DNA of 42,954 nucleotides from Betaproteobacteria bacterium (GCA_005882215.1 VBCK01000129.1:1-42954); one strand, 5' to 3'; positions 16,887 to 26,218 are shown, counted from the stretch's first letter. Numbers and translations: made by a program. The notes: generated from the sequence alone by a model not told the origin.

Positions 16887-19046
16887 TCAATCAGACCACA
16901 GCGCCCTGAGCGCCGGGGCCGGGCGGCTCTTGACGATCGCCAACAGGTTGTTGAACTGGTCGGTCCACAGTCCGACCCGCGGATCGGGGCTCAGCGCCTC
17001 GACCCGGCCGGCGAACGGCGCCGGCTCGAAGGCGTCCCGCCGTGCGGCGATCAGCACCCAGTCGGAGCGGGAGGCGCGGCTCTCATCGTCCGGATCGTCG
17101 TCGACCAGCCGCGCATTCAGGCCGAGGTCGGCCGCCAGGTTCGCGAGCACGGGTTTCAGATCGAGAAACCGGTTCGATATGTGCACCGCGATGATGCCGC
17201 CGTCGGCCATGCACCGCGTGTACATCTGGATCGCCTGTCGGGTCAGCAGGTGCACCGGGATCGAATCGCTCGAAAACGCGTCCACCGCCAGCACGTCGAA
17301 TCGCTGGTTCTGGCCGCCGTCGAGCTCCTGCTGCAGCGACAGCCTGGCGTCGCCGAGCGCGATCTGCACGGTAGCCGGGGTCGAAGTCAGGTAAGTGAAC
17401 TCGCGCCTTGCGATTGCGACCACGTCGGGATCGAGCTCGTAGAAGCGCACCGTGTCTGCCGCCCTTCCGTAGGCGGACAGAGTCCCGGTCCCCAGGCCGA
17501 TCACGCCCAGCCGGATGGCGGGCCGACGCTGCTGCGCCGCTTGAATCGCCAGCCCGACTCCGGAGCTGCGCGCGTAATACGAGCCCGGCTCCATCCGGTC
17601 GGCCGCCCGGGTCGGCTGCTCGCCGTGCAGGATCACGCCGTGTATCAGGCGGCGCACCTGCTGGTCCCCCTCGCCGACTTCGCGCACGCGCAGTGTTCCG
17701 TAGAAATTCCTTTGCATCAGGATTACGTCGGATCGCAGGAAGCGAACGAAAGCCAGATCCCAGTACGCCGTGGCCAGGACCGCGGCCGCGGCCAGCGTGC
17801 ACAGGACCCAGCGCCGCCGGCCATCCGGTCGCGGCCGCGTCCAGGCCGCCAGTAGCGCGGCCACGCACACCCCGCACAGCGCGAGAGGAAACTCATAAAC
17901 GCTGTCGAACACTCGCGGCGCAACCAGCCCGGCGAAGATTCCGCCGAGCGCGCCGCCCAGCGAGATCATCAGGTAAAAGCGCGTCAGGTCACTGGCGGCG
18001 GGGCGACGGGCGGCCAGCTCGCCGTGGCAGAGCAGGCAGGTGAACAGCACTCCGGCGCAGTAAAGCGGAACCGACAGCGAGACGTCGAGCACGCCGCGCG
18101 AGGCCGAAAGTCCCAGCGCCATCAGCATCGCGCCAACCAGGGCCGCCGGAATGCCCCAACCCGGGCTGTACCAGCCGTGGCCGGCGCGTCCTTCGAACGC
18201 GAGCACGAAGCTCAGCAGATACAGGATCAGCGGTACCAGCCACAGGAACGGAACCGAGGCGACGTTCTGCGAGATGTGCGCGGTGGCGCCCAGCAGGATC
18301 ACGACCCCGAGCGCCGACAGTCCCAACCACGCCAGCGGCGCCCTTGCGCCAACTGCCACCCTCACCCCCGGCTCCTCTCCCAAACCCTCATCCTGGCCTT
18401 CTCCCGCTTCGCGGGAGAAGGAACCGTTTGGCTCCCCAGGGGTTGGGACGACGGTGGTGCGCCAAGCCAGCCAGGCCGCGCTCGAGCAGGCCAGCGCGAA
18501 CACCGCGTAAGCCGCGCTCCAGCCGAGCGCCTGCGCGCGCGATCCGTAACGCGGCTCGATCAGCAGCGGGAACAACAGCAGGCCCGCCAGAGAGCCCGCA
18601 TTGGACAGTGCGAACAGCCGGTACACCGAGCGCGCGGGCCAGTGCCGCGCCAACCACGACTGCAAGAGCGGGCCCGTTGAGGCGAGCAGGAAATACGGCG
18701 GGCCAATCGTCGCGGCCAGCAGCACCAGGATGGCAGCGGCCGCGTCCTGCCCTCCGGCAGGCCTGAAGCGGTCCGCCGCGATGATGGGCAGGCATACCAG
18801 GCTCGCCGCCAGCAGCGCCGTGTGCAAGCCCCACTGCTGGCGGGGCGAGAGCCGGCGTGCCAGCCAATGCGCGTATCCGTATCCGGCCAGCAGCAGCGTC
18901 TGGAAGAAGACCATGCACGTGGTCCACACGCCGGCGCCCCCTCCGAACCACGGAAGGATCTGCTTGGCGATGATTGGCTGAACCAGGAACAGCAGCAGCG
19001 CCGAAAGGGCGATCGAAGCGGAGTACAGCACCATGGACAAAATCAC
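16887..19046 (-). CDS. Fused polytopic membrane protein / spermidine-synthase-like methyltransferase fold
   Basis: A 719-residue protein. The N-terminal half (about 1-410) holds roughly ten membrane helices. The C-terminal half (about 415-719) is a spermidine-synthase-like Rossmann domain with GVIGLGTGTLSAYG (about 511-524), FYELDPDVVAIARREF and VDAFSSDSIPVHLL (about 585-598). Proteins of this layout are annotated as fused MFS/spermidine synthases; true aminopropyl transfer is not established. Residues about 199-236 (GSFSREAGEGQDEGLGEEPG) are a low-complexity loop encoded by a REP-like repeat, see 18358-18421. The start is GTG 19046 or ATG 19031, both giving the same first helix. It is transcribed alone. 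Confidence 0.85.
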   Translation of the reverse strand: MILSMVLYSASIALSALLLFLVQPIIAKQILPWFGGGAGVWTTCMVFFQTLLLAGYGYAHWLARRLSPRQQWGLHTALLAASLVCLPIIAADRFRPAGGQDAAAAILVLLAATIGPPYFLLASTGPLLQSWLARHWPARSVYRLFALSNAGSLAGLLLFPLLIEPRYGSRAQALGWSAAYAVFALACSSAAWLAWRTTVVPTPGEPNGSFSREAGEGQDEGLGEEPGVRVAVGARAPLAWLGLSALGVVILLGATAHISQNVASVPFLWLVPLILYLLSFVLAFEGRAGHGWYSPGWGIPAALVGAMLMALGLSASRGVLDVSLSVPLYCAGVLFTCLLCHGELAARRPAASDLTRFYLMISLGGALGGIFAGLVAPRVFDSVYEFPLALCGVCVAALLAAWTRPRPDGRRRWVLCTLAAAAVLATAYWDLAFVRFLRSDVILMQRNFYGTLRVREVGEGDQQVRRLIHGVILHGEQPTRAADRMEPGSYYARSSGVGLAIQAAQQRRPAIRLGVIGLGTGTLSAYGRAADTVRFYELDPDVVAIARREFTYLTSTPATVQIALGDARLSLQQELDGGQNQRFDVLAVDAFSSDSIPVHLLTRQAIQMYTRCMADGGIIAVHISNRFLDLKPVLANLAADLGLNARLVDDDPDDESRASRSDWVLIAARRDAFEPAPFAGRVEALSPDPRVGLWTDQFNNLLAIVKSRPAPALRALWSD
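18358..18421. repeat. REP-like repeat lying in-frame inside a coding sequence
   Basis: The segment begins ACCCTCACCCCCGGCT and ends in a perfect hairpin, CCTTCTCCCGC-TTC-GCGGGAGAAGG (18397-18421, 11-base arms). This looks like the dispersed extragenic palindrome common in beta- and gammaproteobacteria. Here it is read through in frame on the minus strand as a hydrophilic loop between two membrane helices of the spermidine-synthase-like protein. The opening 16 bases recur in inverted orientation at 24574-24589, and a shorter version occurs at about 27601-27615. Confidence 0.7.
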
Positions 19047-19192
19047 GGGCGGCCGCCGCGACGAACGGTGGCCGCGATTCTCACACCAGGTGGAATGTAA
19101 CTGCCGATTCGGGGGGAAAGCAGCACTTCCCGCTCTTAATCCCCGCTTCGCGCTGCCGCCGCCGCTTTACCGTAAGGACGATGGCGTGACCT

Positions 19193-20488
19193 GTGTTCGC
19201 GTTTGGACGGAGCGGCCGCTTACCCGAAATGCGATTGTTCGAATTCACCGACGTCAGCCCGACCCGGGACCGCGATCCGGATCCGACCGCGCTGGAGGGC
19301 ATCAGCCCCGGCTGGCGCGTGCTGGTCGGTCGCGATCGGCGTCCGATCGGAATTCGCCTGACGCTGGATTGTGACGGAGCGAACGCGGCTGCGCCGCCCT
19401 TGAGCGAGCTGCTGGACGGCGTGCTCGCGGGCCTGACCTCCGAATCCGACGGCCGGTCGACTTTCCCGCACGGGCTGATCGTGCTGTCGCCACGGAATTT
19501 GGACGTCGATGCGGCGATGTCGAGCTGGCGCGCTCCCCGCAACGTGCTGCTCGAGTTCGGTCAGGACGACCTGGACGACGAGGACCGCCTGCGCCGGATG
19601 TTCGAGATCGAGAAGCAGGGCGTGCGCATTGCGCTGCGCCTTGACCAGCCGAGCGCGCCGCCACCGGAGCGTTTGTCGTATTTCCAGTACCTGGTCGCGC
19701 CATCGCGCCACAGCCTGCCGCCGGGCATCGATCCGCGCAACGTCTCGATACTGACGCTGGCCGATTCGACGCACCAGGACATCGACGCCGGCTTCGCCTC
19801 CGGCGTGCATGCGACGGCCGGCTGGCCCCTGCTTGCACTCCCCCGGGCCGAACCCTTGGGCCTTTCGCCGGCGCAGACCGCCGTGTTCGAGCTGATCCGG
19901 CTGGTGCAGGCCGACGCCGAGGTGCGCGCACTCGAACGCGTGTTCAAGGGTGAGCCTTTGCTCGCCTACCTTCTGCTGACGCTTGCCAACAGCGCCGCGT
20001 TTCGCCGTCCGACCCCCGTATCGTCGCTGGGCCACGCGATCTCGCTGCTGGGTTACCAGAGACTGATCAAATGGCTCGTGCTGTTGCTGGCGATCGCCGG
20101 CAAGAACCAGGGCACCGCGCCGCTGATCCACGTGGCCGTGGTGCGCGGCCAGCTGCTGGAGAACCTGTGTGCCGCTGCCGGGCGCCCACGGCTCCAGCGC
20201 GACGAGGGGTTCATCGTCGGCACCTTCTCGCTGCTGGACGCGATCACCGGCCAGCCGCTCAGGGACCTGCTGCAGGACATCCACCTGTCCGGTCCGATCG
20301 CCGATGCGCTGCTCGGGGCCGTCGGTCCCTACGCGCCGCTGCTCGAAATCGCACGCGGCTTCGAAGCGGCAGACCCGCGCGCCCTGGGTCGGATCAAGAC
20401 CGAGCTGAACGTCGATCCGGCCGACGTCCACCGGGCTCTGCTGCACGCGCTGGCAACGGCCGATTCGCTGCAGTCGCTGATTCGTTGA
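19193..20488 (+). CDS. HDOD-domain signalling protein with degenerate EAL-like N-terminus
   Basis: A 431-residue protein of YuxH-type layout. The C-terminal HDOD domain (about 220-420) includes FELIRLVQADAEVRALERVF, LLLTLANSAAFRRPTPVSSL, HAISLLGYQRLIKWLVLLL and FIVGTFSLLDAITGQPL. The N-terminal 200 residues look like an EAL-type barrel without the EAL metal-binding and catalytic residues, so c-di-GMP hydrolysis is unlikely. HDOD proteins act as non-enzymatic signalling scaffolds. Candidate starts are GTG 19193 and ATG 19229; neither has a strong ribosome-binding site. It stands alone, divergent from the membrane protein gene at 19046 across about 145 bases. Confidence 0.85.
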   Translation: MFAFGRSGRLPEMRLFEFTDVSPTRDRDPDPTALEGISPGWRVLVGRDRRPIGIRLTLDCDGANAAAPPLSELLDGVLAGLTSESDGRSTFPHGLIVLSPRNLDVDAAMSSWRAPRNVLLEFGQDDLDDEDRLRRMFEIEKQGVRIALRLDQPSAPPPERLSYFQYLVAPSRHSLPPGIDPRNVSILTLADSTHQDIDAGFASGVHATAGWPLLALPRAEPLGLSPAQTAVFELIRLVQADAEVRALERVFKGEPLLAYLLLTLANSAAFRRPTPVSSLGHAISLLGYQRLIKWLVLLLAIAGKNQGTAPLIHVAVVRGQLLENLCAAAGRPRLQRDEGFIVGTFSLLDAITGQPLRDLLQDIHLSGPIADALLGAVGPYAPLLEIARGFEAADPRALGRIKTELNVDPADVHRALLHALATADSLQSLIR

Positions 20489-20562
20489 TCCGGCCGTCGC
20501 CGGCACCTCGCTCGGTGGTCTTGGCATAATTCCGGCCAGACGAACTGCTGGAAGCCACCGCC

Positions 20563-20796
20563 GTGAACAAGATCAAGTCGGTCCGGTCCGCCGCGCCGCT
20601 CTGGCGCCAGAGCGACGGTGCGCCGGTGTCCTGCGTCGAGAAGATCAAGGTGCTCAACGAGAACTACGCGGAGCTGCGCCAGATCGCGCAGGATGCGCTC
20701 GAGGACGCGCTGCTGATGGGATGCAGCGAGGATCAGGTGCGCGAGGCGCTGCACCTGCTGGTCGACGAGTTGTCGAACCCGTACCGCCCGGACTGA
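20563..20796 (+). CDS. Small conserved hypothetical protein
   Basis: A 77-residue protein that starts at GTG 20563 and reads MNKIKSVRSAAPLWRQSDG, followed by CVEKIKVLNENYAELRQIAQ and a helical C-terminus (EALHLLVDELSNPY). It resembles a small protein repeatedly annotated as hypothetical in Burkholderiales. It is predicted all-helical and cytoplasmic; no enzyme motif is visible. The stop codon is one base from the stop of the convergent regulator gene at 20798, leaving no room for a terminator between them. Confidence 0.7.
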   Translation: MNKIKSVRSAAPLWRQSDGAPVSCVEKIKVLNENYAELRQIAQDALEDALLMGCSEDQVREALHLLVDELSNPYRPD

Positions 20797-20797
20797 T

Positions 20798-21517
20798 TCA
20801 AGCGTCGTTCGGGCGCACTTTGCGCGGCGGTCCCGTGCGACGGCGCGGCATCGGCGTTGCCGCCGCTGCCTCGAATTTGCGCGTCGGCCGGCGCAATGGA
20901 AACTGGGAAGGAGCCAGCAGATAGCGTTCGGCGTGAGCCGCCCACAGCTCGTCGACCGAATGGAACCGTCCCGGAAGCGCGACGAAAAGGCGCAGGCCGA
21001 ACTGCTCGCACACTCGCGCGACGTTGCGCAGCAGACCGCGGCCCCGTTCGACCGAGGTCACGGTGTCGATCGATACGCCGATCTGGTGAGCCAGCGCGGC
21101 CATGCTCAGATTGCGTACGCGCCGGCAGTCCTGCAGCGAAGACTGCCGGCAGGGGGCCAGCTGCGGTGCGGAATCTTCCCGCGCTGCGCCGATCAGCACG
21201 CGCGCGACCGAGGGGTCGTCGGACCCGACGTCCTCGCGGCGAGCGGCGGCGACCAGGCTGACGCCCAGACTTCGGAGCAGGCGCAGCCACGTGTCCAGGC
21301 GCACTGCCATGGGTTGTTCGAACGCATGCTTGACGTTGTTGAATTCGACTCCGCTGTCCAGACTCAAGCGGTACGCGCACGGCGGCTGCACGAGCGGCAT
21401 CCGCTGCACGAATTCCTCCAAGGTGATCACGTGGAGCCGAGCAGGACTTGGCTTTGCCGCCGCCGGCTCGCCGTCCAACTGCGGCCGCTCCGTCGTCAGG
21501 ACGTCCGATCGTTGCAT
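20798..21517 (-). CDS. XRE-like helix-turn-helix regulator with a second, degenerate HTH-like segment
   Basis: About 239 residues if started at ATG 21517. Residues 125-178 form an XRE-type DNA-binding domain (LQDCRRVRNLSMAALAHQIG, then TVTSVERGRG). Residues about 55-92 (GVEFNNVKHAFEQPMAVRLD, then LRLLRSLGVSLVAA) look like the second half of another XRE domain, perhaps eroded. The C-terminus is basic and Pro/Arg-rich. The start is uncertain: the frame is open to 21646 (GTG), and no clear ribosome-binding site separates the candidates. It may regulate itself; the small plus-strand gene at 20563 is convergent and not an obvious target. Ligand and targets are unknown. Confidence 0.6.
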   Translation of the reverse strand: MQRSDVLTTERPQLDGEPAAAKPSPARLHVITLEEFVQRMPLVQPPCAYRLSLDSGVEFNNVKHAFEQPMAVRLDTWLRLLRSLGVSLVAAARREDVGSDDPSVARVLIGAAREDSAPQLAPCRQSSLQDCRRVRNLSMAALAHQIGVSIDTVTSVERGRGLLRNVARVCEQFGLRLFVALPGRFHSVDELWAAHAERYLLAPSQFPLRRPTRKFEAAAATPMPRRRTGPPRKVRPNDA

Positions 21518-21720
21518 CGCCTTCGATCTACTTTTGCTACCGCGTTGCCTCGCGACGTCGGACCCACCGTGCCCGCATCGCATCCCTCTTTGCGTACGCG
21601 CTAACCGATTCGGCTGATCTGAGGAGATAACGCGATCACGTATCACGTATCGGTGCGTCCCCGATTCTCACGCTTCACGCATGAAGACGCAATGGGCTTT
21701 TGTACCCCCTTTTTTCGGGG

Positions 21721-24435
21721 TCAGGCAACGCCGCGTGCAGGCTTCTTCTTGTCGGGTTTCGCTGAGGTTTTTCGTCTTAACGGCTTTTTGGCGGCAGTTT
21801 TGGGCGCTACGGCCTTCGCCCGTGTTGGGGTCGTGGCTGACTTGGCCGGTTTCTTGCTGGTGACGCGAGACGGCTTGCGGGGTGCTTCTTCAGCTTCAGC
21901 GGGCTCGGCCGCGGGCGCGACCGCAGGCGCGACCGCTTTGACCGCACGTGCGGGCCGCGGTTCGAACTCGAATCCGATCGTGCCGTCCGGTTTGCGAACC
22001 AGGCGCGCCGCAAACTTGCGGCGGGTGCGGTTCGAAACGAAGTCGCGCAGCAGGTCGGTGCGACCCTCGGAAAGCAGTTTGCGCATCTGTTCGGCTTGGA
22101 CGGTCTGCTGCAGTATCACGCGGCCAGAGCGGAAATCGCAGCGCTTCGAGGGACCCACCGCGTTTTCGCACACGTAGGCCATCGGCAATTCGAACACGCG
22201 CCCGCCGCACTTCGGGCACGCGCCCAGCGGCGTCTGTTCGCTGAAATCGGGCGCCTCGGAGTCGTCGCCCGAGCCATCGGCGTTGCCGAAGTCGAACTCG
22301 AGCTTGAACTCGGCGGAGATCTTCAGCAGCGCAGCAAAGGGGCGTCCCATTTTGCTGCGGAAACCGGTCAGCGGCCCGATCTGGCGATCGCGCAGCAGCT
22401 GCTCGACTTCCTCGTATTCGAAGGTCCGGCTGGCCGGATGCTTGGGCAGCGAAAAATCGCACCGGGTGCAGGCGAAGCGCCGGTAGTTCTCCTGGACCGT
22501 GCCACCGCACTTCGGGCACGGGGTCTTCAGCGTCGCATAGTCGCCCGGCACCGTATCGGATTCGTAGCTTTTGGCGCGCTCGACGATCTTGCGAGCGATC
22601 TGGCCGATCTCGCGCATGAAGGCCGTCCGCTTCAACGCCCCGCGCTCCATCTGCGCCAGCTTGTGCTCCCACTCGCCGGTCAGCTCCGGCGCCGTCAGCT
22701 CGTCGACCCCCAGCCCGCGCAGCAGCGTGAGCAGCTGGAAGGCCTTGGCCGTCGGGTGCAGGTCCCGCCCGTCGCGCACCAGGTAGCGCTCGGTGATCAG
22801 CCCCTCGATGATCGCCGCACGGGTGGCCGGCGTTCCCAGGCCCTTGCCGGCCATCGCGGCGCGCAACTCGTCGTCATCGAGCAGTTTGCCCGCGCCCTCC
22901 ATTGCCGACAGCAGGGTGGCCTCCGTGTAGCGCGCTGCCGGACGCGTCTGCAGCGCGGTGGCCTCGATCGAGGCCGTCTTGACCGTCTCGTCGGACTTGA
23001 CCGGCACCAGCGACTTCTGCCCATCCTGGGCCTCCCGCCCGTACACGGCGAGCCAGCCCGGTTCGACCAGGATCCGGCCGTCGGTCTTGAACGAATGGGT
23101 CTTCACCTCGGTGATGCGCGTCGTCACCAGGTACTCGGCCGCCGGGAAGAACACGGCCAGGAAGCGGCGCACCACCAGGTCGTACAGCTTCAGCTCGATT
23201 TCGTTCAGATGCCCCGGCTCCTGCAGCGTCGGAACGATCGCGAAGTGGTCCGAGATCTTGGAGTTGTCGAAGATCCTGCGGTTCGGTTTTACCCACCCCT
23301 CCTTCAGCACGCGCCGCGCGTGCGGCGAGAACGGCTGCAGCGCGGGCGCTTCGACCCGGTTTTTCGCGGACCCCTTGCCGGCCAGCATCTGCATCGTCTT
23401 GACCACGACGTCCGGGTAGTCCTCGGGCAGCGCGCGCGAGTCGGTCCTCGGATAGGTCAGCACCTTGTGCCGCTCGTACAGCGCCTGTGCCAGCGATAGC
23501 GTCGTCTTGGCCGAGAAGCCGAACCGCGAGTTGGCCTCCCGTTGCAGCGACGTCAGATCGAACAGCAGCGGCGAGAGCTGCGTGCTCGGCTTGGATTCCT
23601 CCCCGACCTTGCCCGGCTGGCCCGCGCAGGCGGCCACGATGTCGCGCGCCTGCGCCTCGTTCCACAGCCGCTCGGCGCGCGCCTCCGGATCCTGTTCGTC
23701 GCGCTTGAAGGCCGGATCGAACCAGCGCCCCTCGTAGGTGCCGGCCTCGCAGTCGAAATTGGCCCGCACTTCCCAGTAATCGCGAGCGACGAACTTGCGG
23801 ATCTGCTCCTCGCGCTCGACCACGATCGTCAGCGTCGGGGTCTGCACGCGCCCCACGGTGGTCAGGAAGAATCCGCCGTCGCGGCTGTTGAACGCGGTCA
23901 TCGCGCGCGTGCCGTTGATTCCGACCAGCCAGTCGGCTTCCGAGCGGCAGCGCGCGGCATCGGCCAGAGGCTGCATCTCGCCGTCGGAACGCAGCGCGGC
24001 GAACGCCTCGCGAATCGCGGCCGGCGTCATCGACTGCAGCCAGAGCCGGGTGATCGGCTGGTGCGCGTCGGCGTGCTGCACGATGTAGCGGAAGATCAGC
24101 TCGCCCTCGCGACCCGCATCACAGGCGTTGATCAGGCGCGCCACGTCCTTGCGCTTGATCAGCTTTTCGAGCTGCTTCAGGCGGCTGTGCGATTTCTCGA
24201 TCGGCCGCAGGTCGAAATGGGGCGGAATCACCGGCAGGTGCGCGAAGCTCCACTTGCCGCGCTTGACCTCGTACTGCTCCGGCTCGTGCAACTCGAGCAG
24301 GTGGCCGACCGCCGACGACAGCACGTACTCGTCGTTTTCGAAATGATCGGATTTGCGGTCGAAGCCGCCCAGCGCGCGCGCGATATCGGCGGCCACTGAA
24401 GGCTTCTCGGCGATGATCAAGGTCTTCTTGGACAT
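21721..24435 (-). CDS. topB: DNA topoisomerase III (type IA)
   Basis: A 904-residue type IA topoisomerase that cuts and rejoins single strands and decatenates replication intermediates. The Toprim domain has LIIAEKPSVAADIARAL and NACDAGREGELIFRYI. The active-site tyrosine is Tyr328 in VLTYPRTDSRALPED, the same residue number as in E. coli TopB. After the core (about 1-600) come two zinc-ribbon-like modules, CPKCGG...CTRCDF (about 645-670) and CPKCGGRVFEL...CDF (about 745-775), then a Lys/Ala/Pro-rich DNA-binding tail of about 60 residues. This tail makes it much longer than the 653-residue E. coli protein, as is usual in betaproteobacteria. It follows smg by 177 bases. Confidence 0.96.
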   Translation of the reverse strand: MSKKTLIIAEKPSVAADIARALGGFDRKSDHFENDEYVLSSAVGHLLELHEPEQYEVKRGKWSFAHLPVIPPHFDLRPIEKSHSRLKQLEKLIKRKDVARLINACDAGREGELIFRYIVQHADAHQPITRLWLQSMTPAAIREAFAALRSDGEMQPLADAARCRSEADWLVGINGTRAMTAFNSRDGGFFLTTVGRVQTPTLTIVVEREEQIRKFVARDYWEVRANFDCEAGTYEGRWFDPAFKRDEQDPEARAERLWNEAQARDIVAACAGQPGKVGEESKPSTQLSPLLFDLTSLQREANSRFGFSAKTTLSLAQALYERHKVLTYPRTDSRALPEDYPDVVVKTMQMLAGKGSAKNRVEAPALQPFSPHARRVLKEGWVKPNRRIFDNSKISDHFAIVPTLQEPGHLNEIELKLYDLVVRRFLAVFFPAAEYLVTTRITEVKTHSFKTDGRILVEPGWLAVYGREAQDGQKSLVPVKSDETVKTASIEATALQTRPAARYTEATLLSAMEGAGKLLDDDELRAAMAGKGLGTPATRAAIIEGLITERYLVRDGRDLHPTAKAFQLLTLLRGLGVDELTAPELTGEWEHKLAQMERGALKRTAFMREIGQIARKIVERAKSYESDTVPGDYATLKTPCPKCGGTVQENYRRFACTRCDFSLPKHPASRTFEYEEVEQLLRDRQIGPLTGFRSKMGRPFAALLKISAEFKLEFDFGNADGSGDDSEAPDFSEQTPLGACPKCGGRVFELPMAYVCENAVGPSKRCDFRSGRVILQQTVQAEQMRKLLSEGRTDLLRDFVSNRTRRKFAARLVRKPDGTIGFEFEPRPARAVKAVAPAVAPAAEPAEAEEAPRKPSRVTSKKPAKSATTPTRAKAVAPKTAAKKPLRRKTSAKPDKKKPARGVA

Positions 24436-24564
24436 TGCGCCAGATCAGTGTGGAGGCGGCGCCCGGCCGGCACCCCTTTTTTCAGGATAACCCAGCCGGC
24501 TGCCGGAAGCCGCCGCGCGGGGTGGGTGGGCGTGGTGATGCTGCTCCCCCAACGAAGGACGATT

Positions 24565-24603
24565 CCGGCGAAGCCGGGGGTGAGGGTCCCCCGGTGGTTT
24601 TTT
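24565..24603. repeat. Extragenic repeat with hairpins (24436-24612 intergenic region)
   Basis: Between smg and topB lies CCGGCGAAGCCGG (24565-24577), overlapped by a second stem CCGGGGG-TGAGGGT-CCCCCGG (24574-24594) and then TGGTTTTTT on the plus strand. It shares the 16-base start of the repeat at 18358 in inverted orientation. The stem plus T-run looks like a plus-strand terminator, but no plus-strand gene precedes it, and on the minus strand (the direction of smg and topB) no T-run follows. It is most simply a dispersed repeat; a role in uncoupling topB from smg is possible. Confidence 0.5.
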
Positions 24604-24612
24604 CCACCTGAC

Positions 24613-25071
24613 TTAATGCAGCGCGGGTCCCGGATCGTCGTCGAGCAGTTCCTGCAGCAGCATCAGGTCGACGTCGACCGATTGGCTCCACAACACCATC
24701 AGCACGATGATCTTCAGCCGCTCGAGCGTGATCGGCGTCTCGGCCAGCGCGGCGGCCCGCTCGATCACGATTTCCCGCTGCGCCTGGTTCAACTGCCCGT
24801 CGCGATCGAGCGAAGCGATGAATCCGATCGCGGCCGCACCGAGCGCCTGGTACTCCTGGCTCGTGTAGACACGCAAGGCCTGCGGGCCGGGGCCGTGCGA
24901 CGCACACGACGACAGCGTGACGCTGGCCAAATCGTGCAGCCACACCATCGCGTCGGTGATCTCGTCCTCTTCGAAGCCGGCATCGGCGAGTCGCCGGGTC
25001 AGCGCGTCGAAGTCCGGACACGCGGACAGCGCGCTGTAGTTCTCGTACAGAAAGACCAGCACGTCGAACAT
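24613..25071 (-). CDS. smg: Smg / DUF494 family protein
   Basis: A 152-residue acidic helical protein of the Smg (DUF494) family, whose function is not established; it is generally found next to dprA and topB or def. Characteristic parts are the opening MFDVLVFLYENYSALSACPD, AGFEEDEITDAMVWL and LKIIVLMVLWSQSVDVD near the C-terminus. The start ATG at 25071 is 49 bases after dprA on the same strand, consistent with co-transcription. The length is normal. Confidence 0.93.
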   Translation of the reverse strand: MFDVLVFLYENYSALSACPDFDALTRRLADAGFEEDEITDAMVWLHDLASVTLSSCASHGPGPQALRVYTSQEYQALGAAAIGFIASLDRDGQLNQAQREIVIERAAALAETPITLERLKIIVLMVLWSQSVDVDLMLLQELLDDDPGPALH

Positions 25072-25120
25072 GGGCCTCCCAAATGTAACGCAGCCGGCGA
25101 CGGCGGCGCAATAGGAAACT

Positions 25121-26218
25121 TCAACCGCGCCTCAACCGCTGGTAGCAGTTGCCGGCCAGGCGCTCAATATCTTGTGTCAGCTCGAGCTCGAGCAAGCGTG
25201 CCGACAGCAGGCCCGGGGCGAGCCCGGTGCGCCGCGCCAGCGTATCCAGATCGACCGGGTCGTAGCCGATCGCCTCCAGCAGCGTCGGATCGGCATCGCT
25301 CGCGGGCTCCGGCGGACTCGCGACCCGCGCAGCTTGTTGCGCGCCGCCGAGCCTGAGCTCCTCGAGAACGTCCTGCGCCGATTCGACCAGGCGCGCGCCG
25401 TCCCGTATCAGCCGGTGGCAGCCTCGCGCCACTGGCGAATGGATCGAGCCTGGAATCGCCATCACCTCGCGCCCGAGCTCGGCGGCCAGGCGCGCCGTGA
25501 TCAGCGAGCCCGAGTGCAGCGCGGCTTCGACCACCAGAACTCCTCGGGCCAGCGCGGCGATCAGCCGATTGCGGCGCGGGAAATTGTGCGGGACCGCCGG
25601 CGTGCCGAGCGGATATTCGGATATCAGCAGCCCGTGCTGTGCGATCCGGTCGGACAGCGTCCGGTTGGACGCCGGATACACGACATCGGCACCGGTGCCG
25701 AGCAGCGCGATCGTGGCCGCCTCTGCACCGAGCGCGCCGCGGTGCGCAGCGGCGTCGATACCGCGCGCCAGACCGCTCACGATCGTCAAGCCGCATCGGG
25801 CAAGATGAGCCGCGAACGCCTCGGCGTTGGCTTCGCCCTGTCGGCTCGCGCTGCGACTGCCGACGATCGCCAGCGCAGGCTGGCCGAGCAGTTCGCGGCG
25901 ACCGTGCAGGTACAGCAGCGGCGGCGGGTCGGAAAGCTGAAGAAGAAGCGCCGGATAGTCCGCGTCGGCCAGCGTGATCAACGATCGCGAGGCGTCCGCG
26001 GCGAGCCATGTCAGTGCGCCGTCGATCGCCGCTGCCTCCTCGGGCGCCCGCAGCGCGCTCGCCACCTTCTCCCCGGCCACCCCGGTCAGAGCCGCGTGAC
26101 CGGCATCGAAGATCGCGCCGGGAAGTCCGAACGCCGACAGCAGGTTGCGCGCGGTTCGTGGGCCGAGGCCTTGGGTCAGCGACAGGCGCAGCCAGGCACG
26201 CCGTTCGGCTTCGTCCAT
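25121..26218 (-). CDS. dprA: DNA processing protein DprA
   Basis: A 365-residue DprA/Smf protein that loads RecA on incoming single-stranded DNA during natural transformation. A SAM-like N-terminal region (about 1-70) precedes the Rossmann-like core with IVGSRSASRQGEANAEAFAA, TIVSGLARGIDAAAHRGAL, SEYPLGTPAVPHNFPRRNR and ALHSGSLITARLAAELGREV. The C-terminal winged-helix/DML1-like region is about 300-365. The gene lies 46 bases after the LysM gene and 49 before smg, the conserved order in this group. It indicates competence potential, although no com genes are in view. Confidence 0.95.
   Translation of the reverse strand: MDEAERRAWLRLSLTQGLGPRTARNLLSAFGLPGAIFDAGHAALTGVAGEKVASALRAPEEAAAIDGALTWLAADASRSLITLADADYPALLLQLSDPPPLLYLHGRRELLGQPALAIVGSRSASRQGEANAEAFAAHLARCGLTIVSGLARGIDAAAHRGALGAEAATIALLGTGADVVYPASNRTLSDRIAQHGLLISEYPLGTPAVPHNFPRRNRLIAALARGVLVVEAALHSGSLITARLAAELGREVMAIPGSIHSPVARGCHRLIRDGARLVESAQDVLEELRLGGAQQAARVASPPEPASDADPTLLEAIGYDPVDLDTLARRTGLAPGLLSARLLELELTQDIERLAGNCYQRLRRG

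Noticed and set aside
22096..23499. A 467-codon plus-strand open frame
   Set aside because: Antisense to topB; no domain and shadow-type composition.
24574..24603. Rho-independent terminator on the plus strand (GC stem then T6)
   Set aside because: No plus-strand gene precedes it; the flanking genes are on the minus strand, where no T-run follows the stem. Treated as part of a dispersed repeat.
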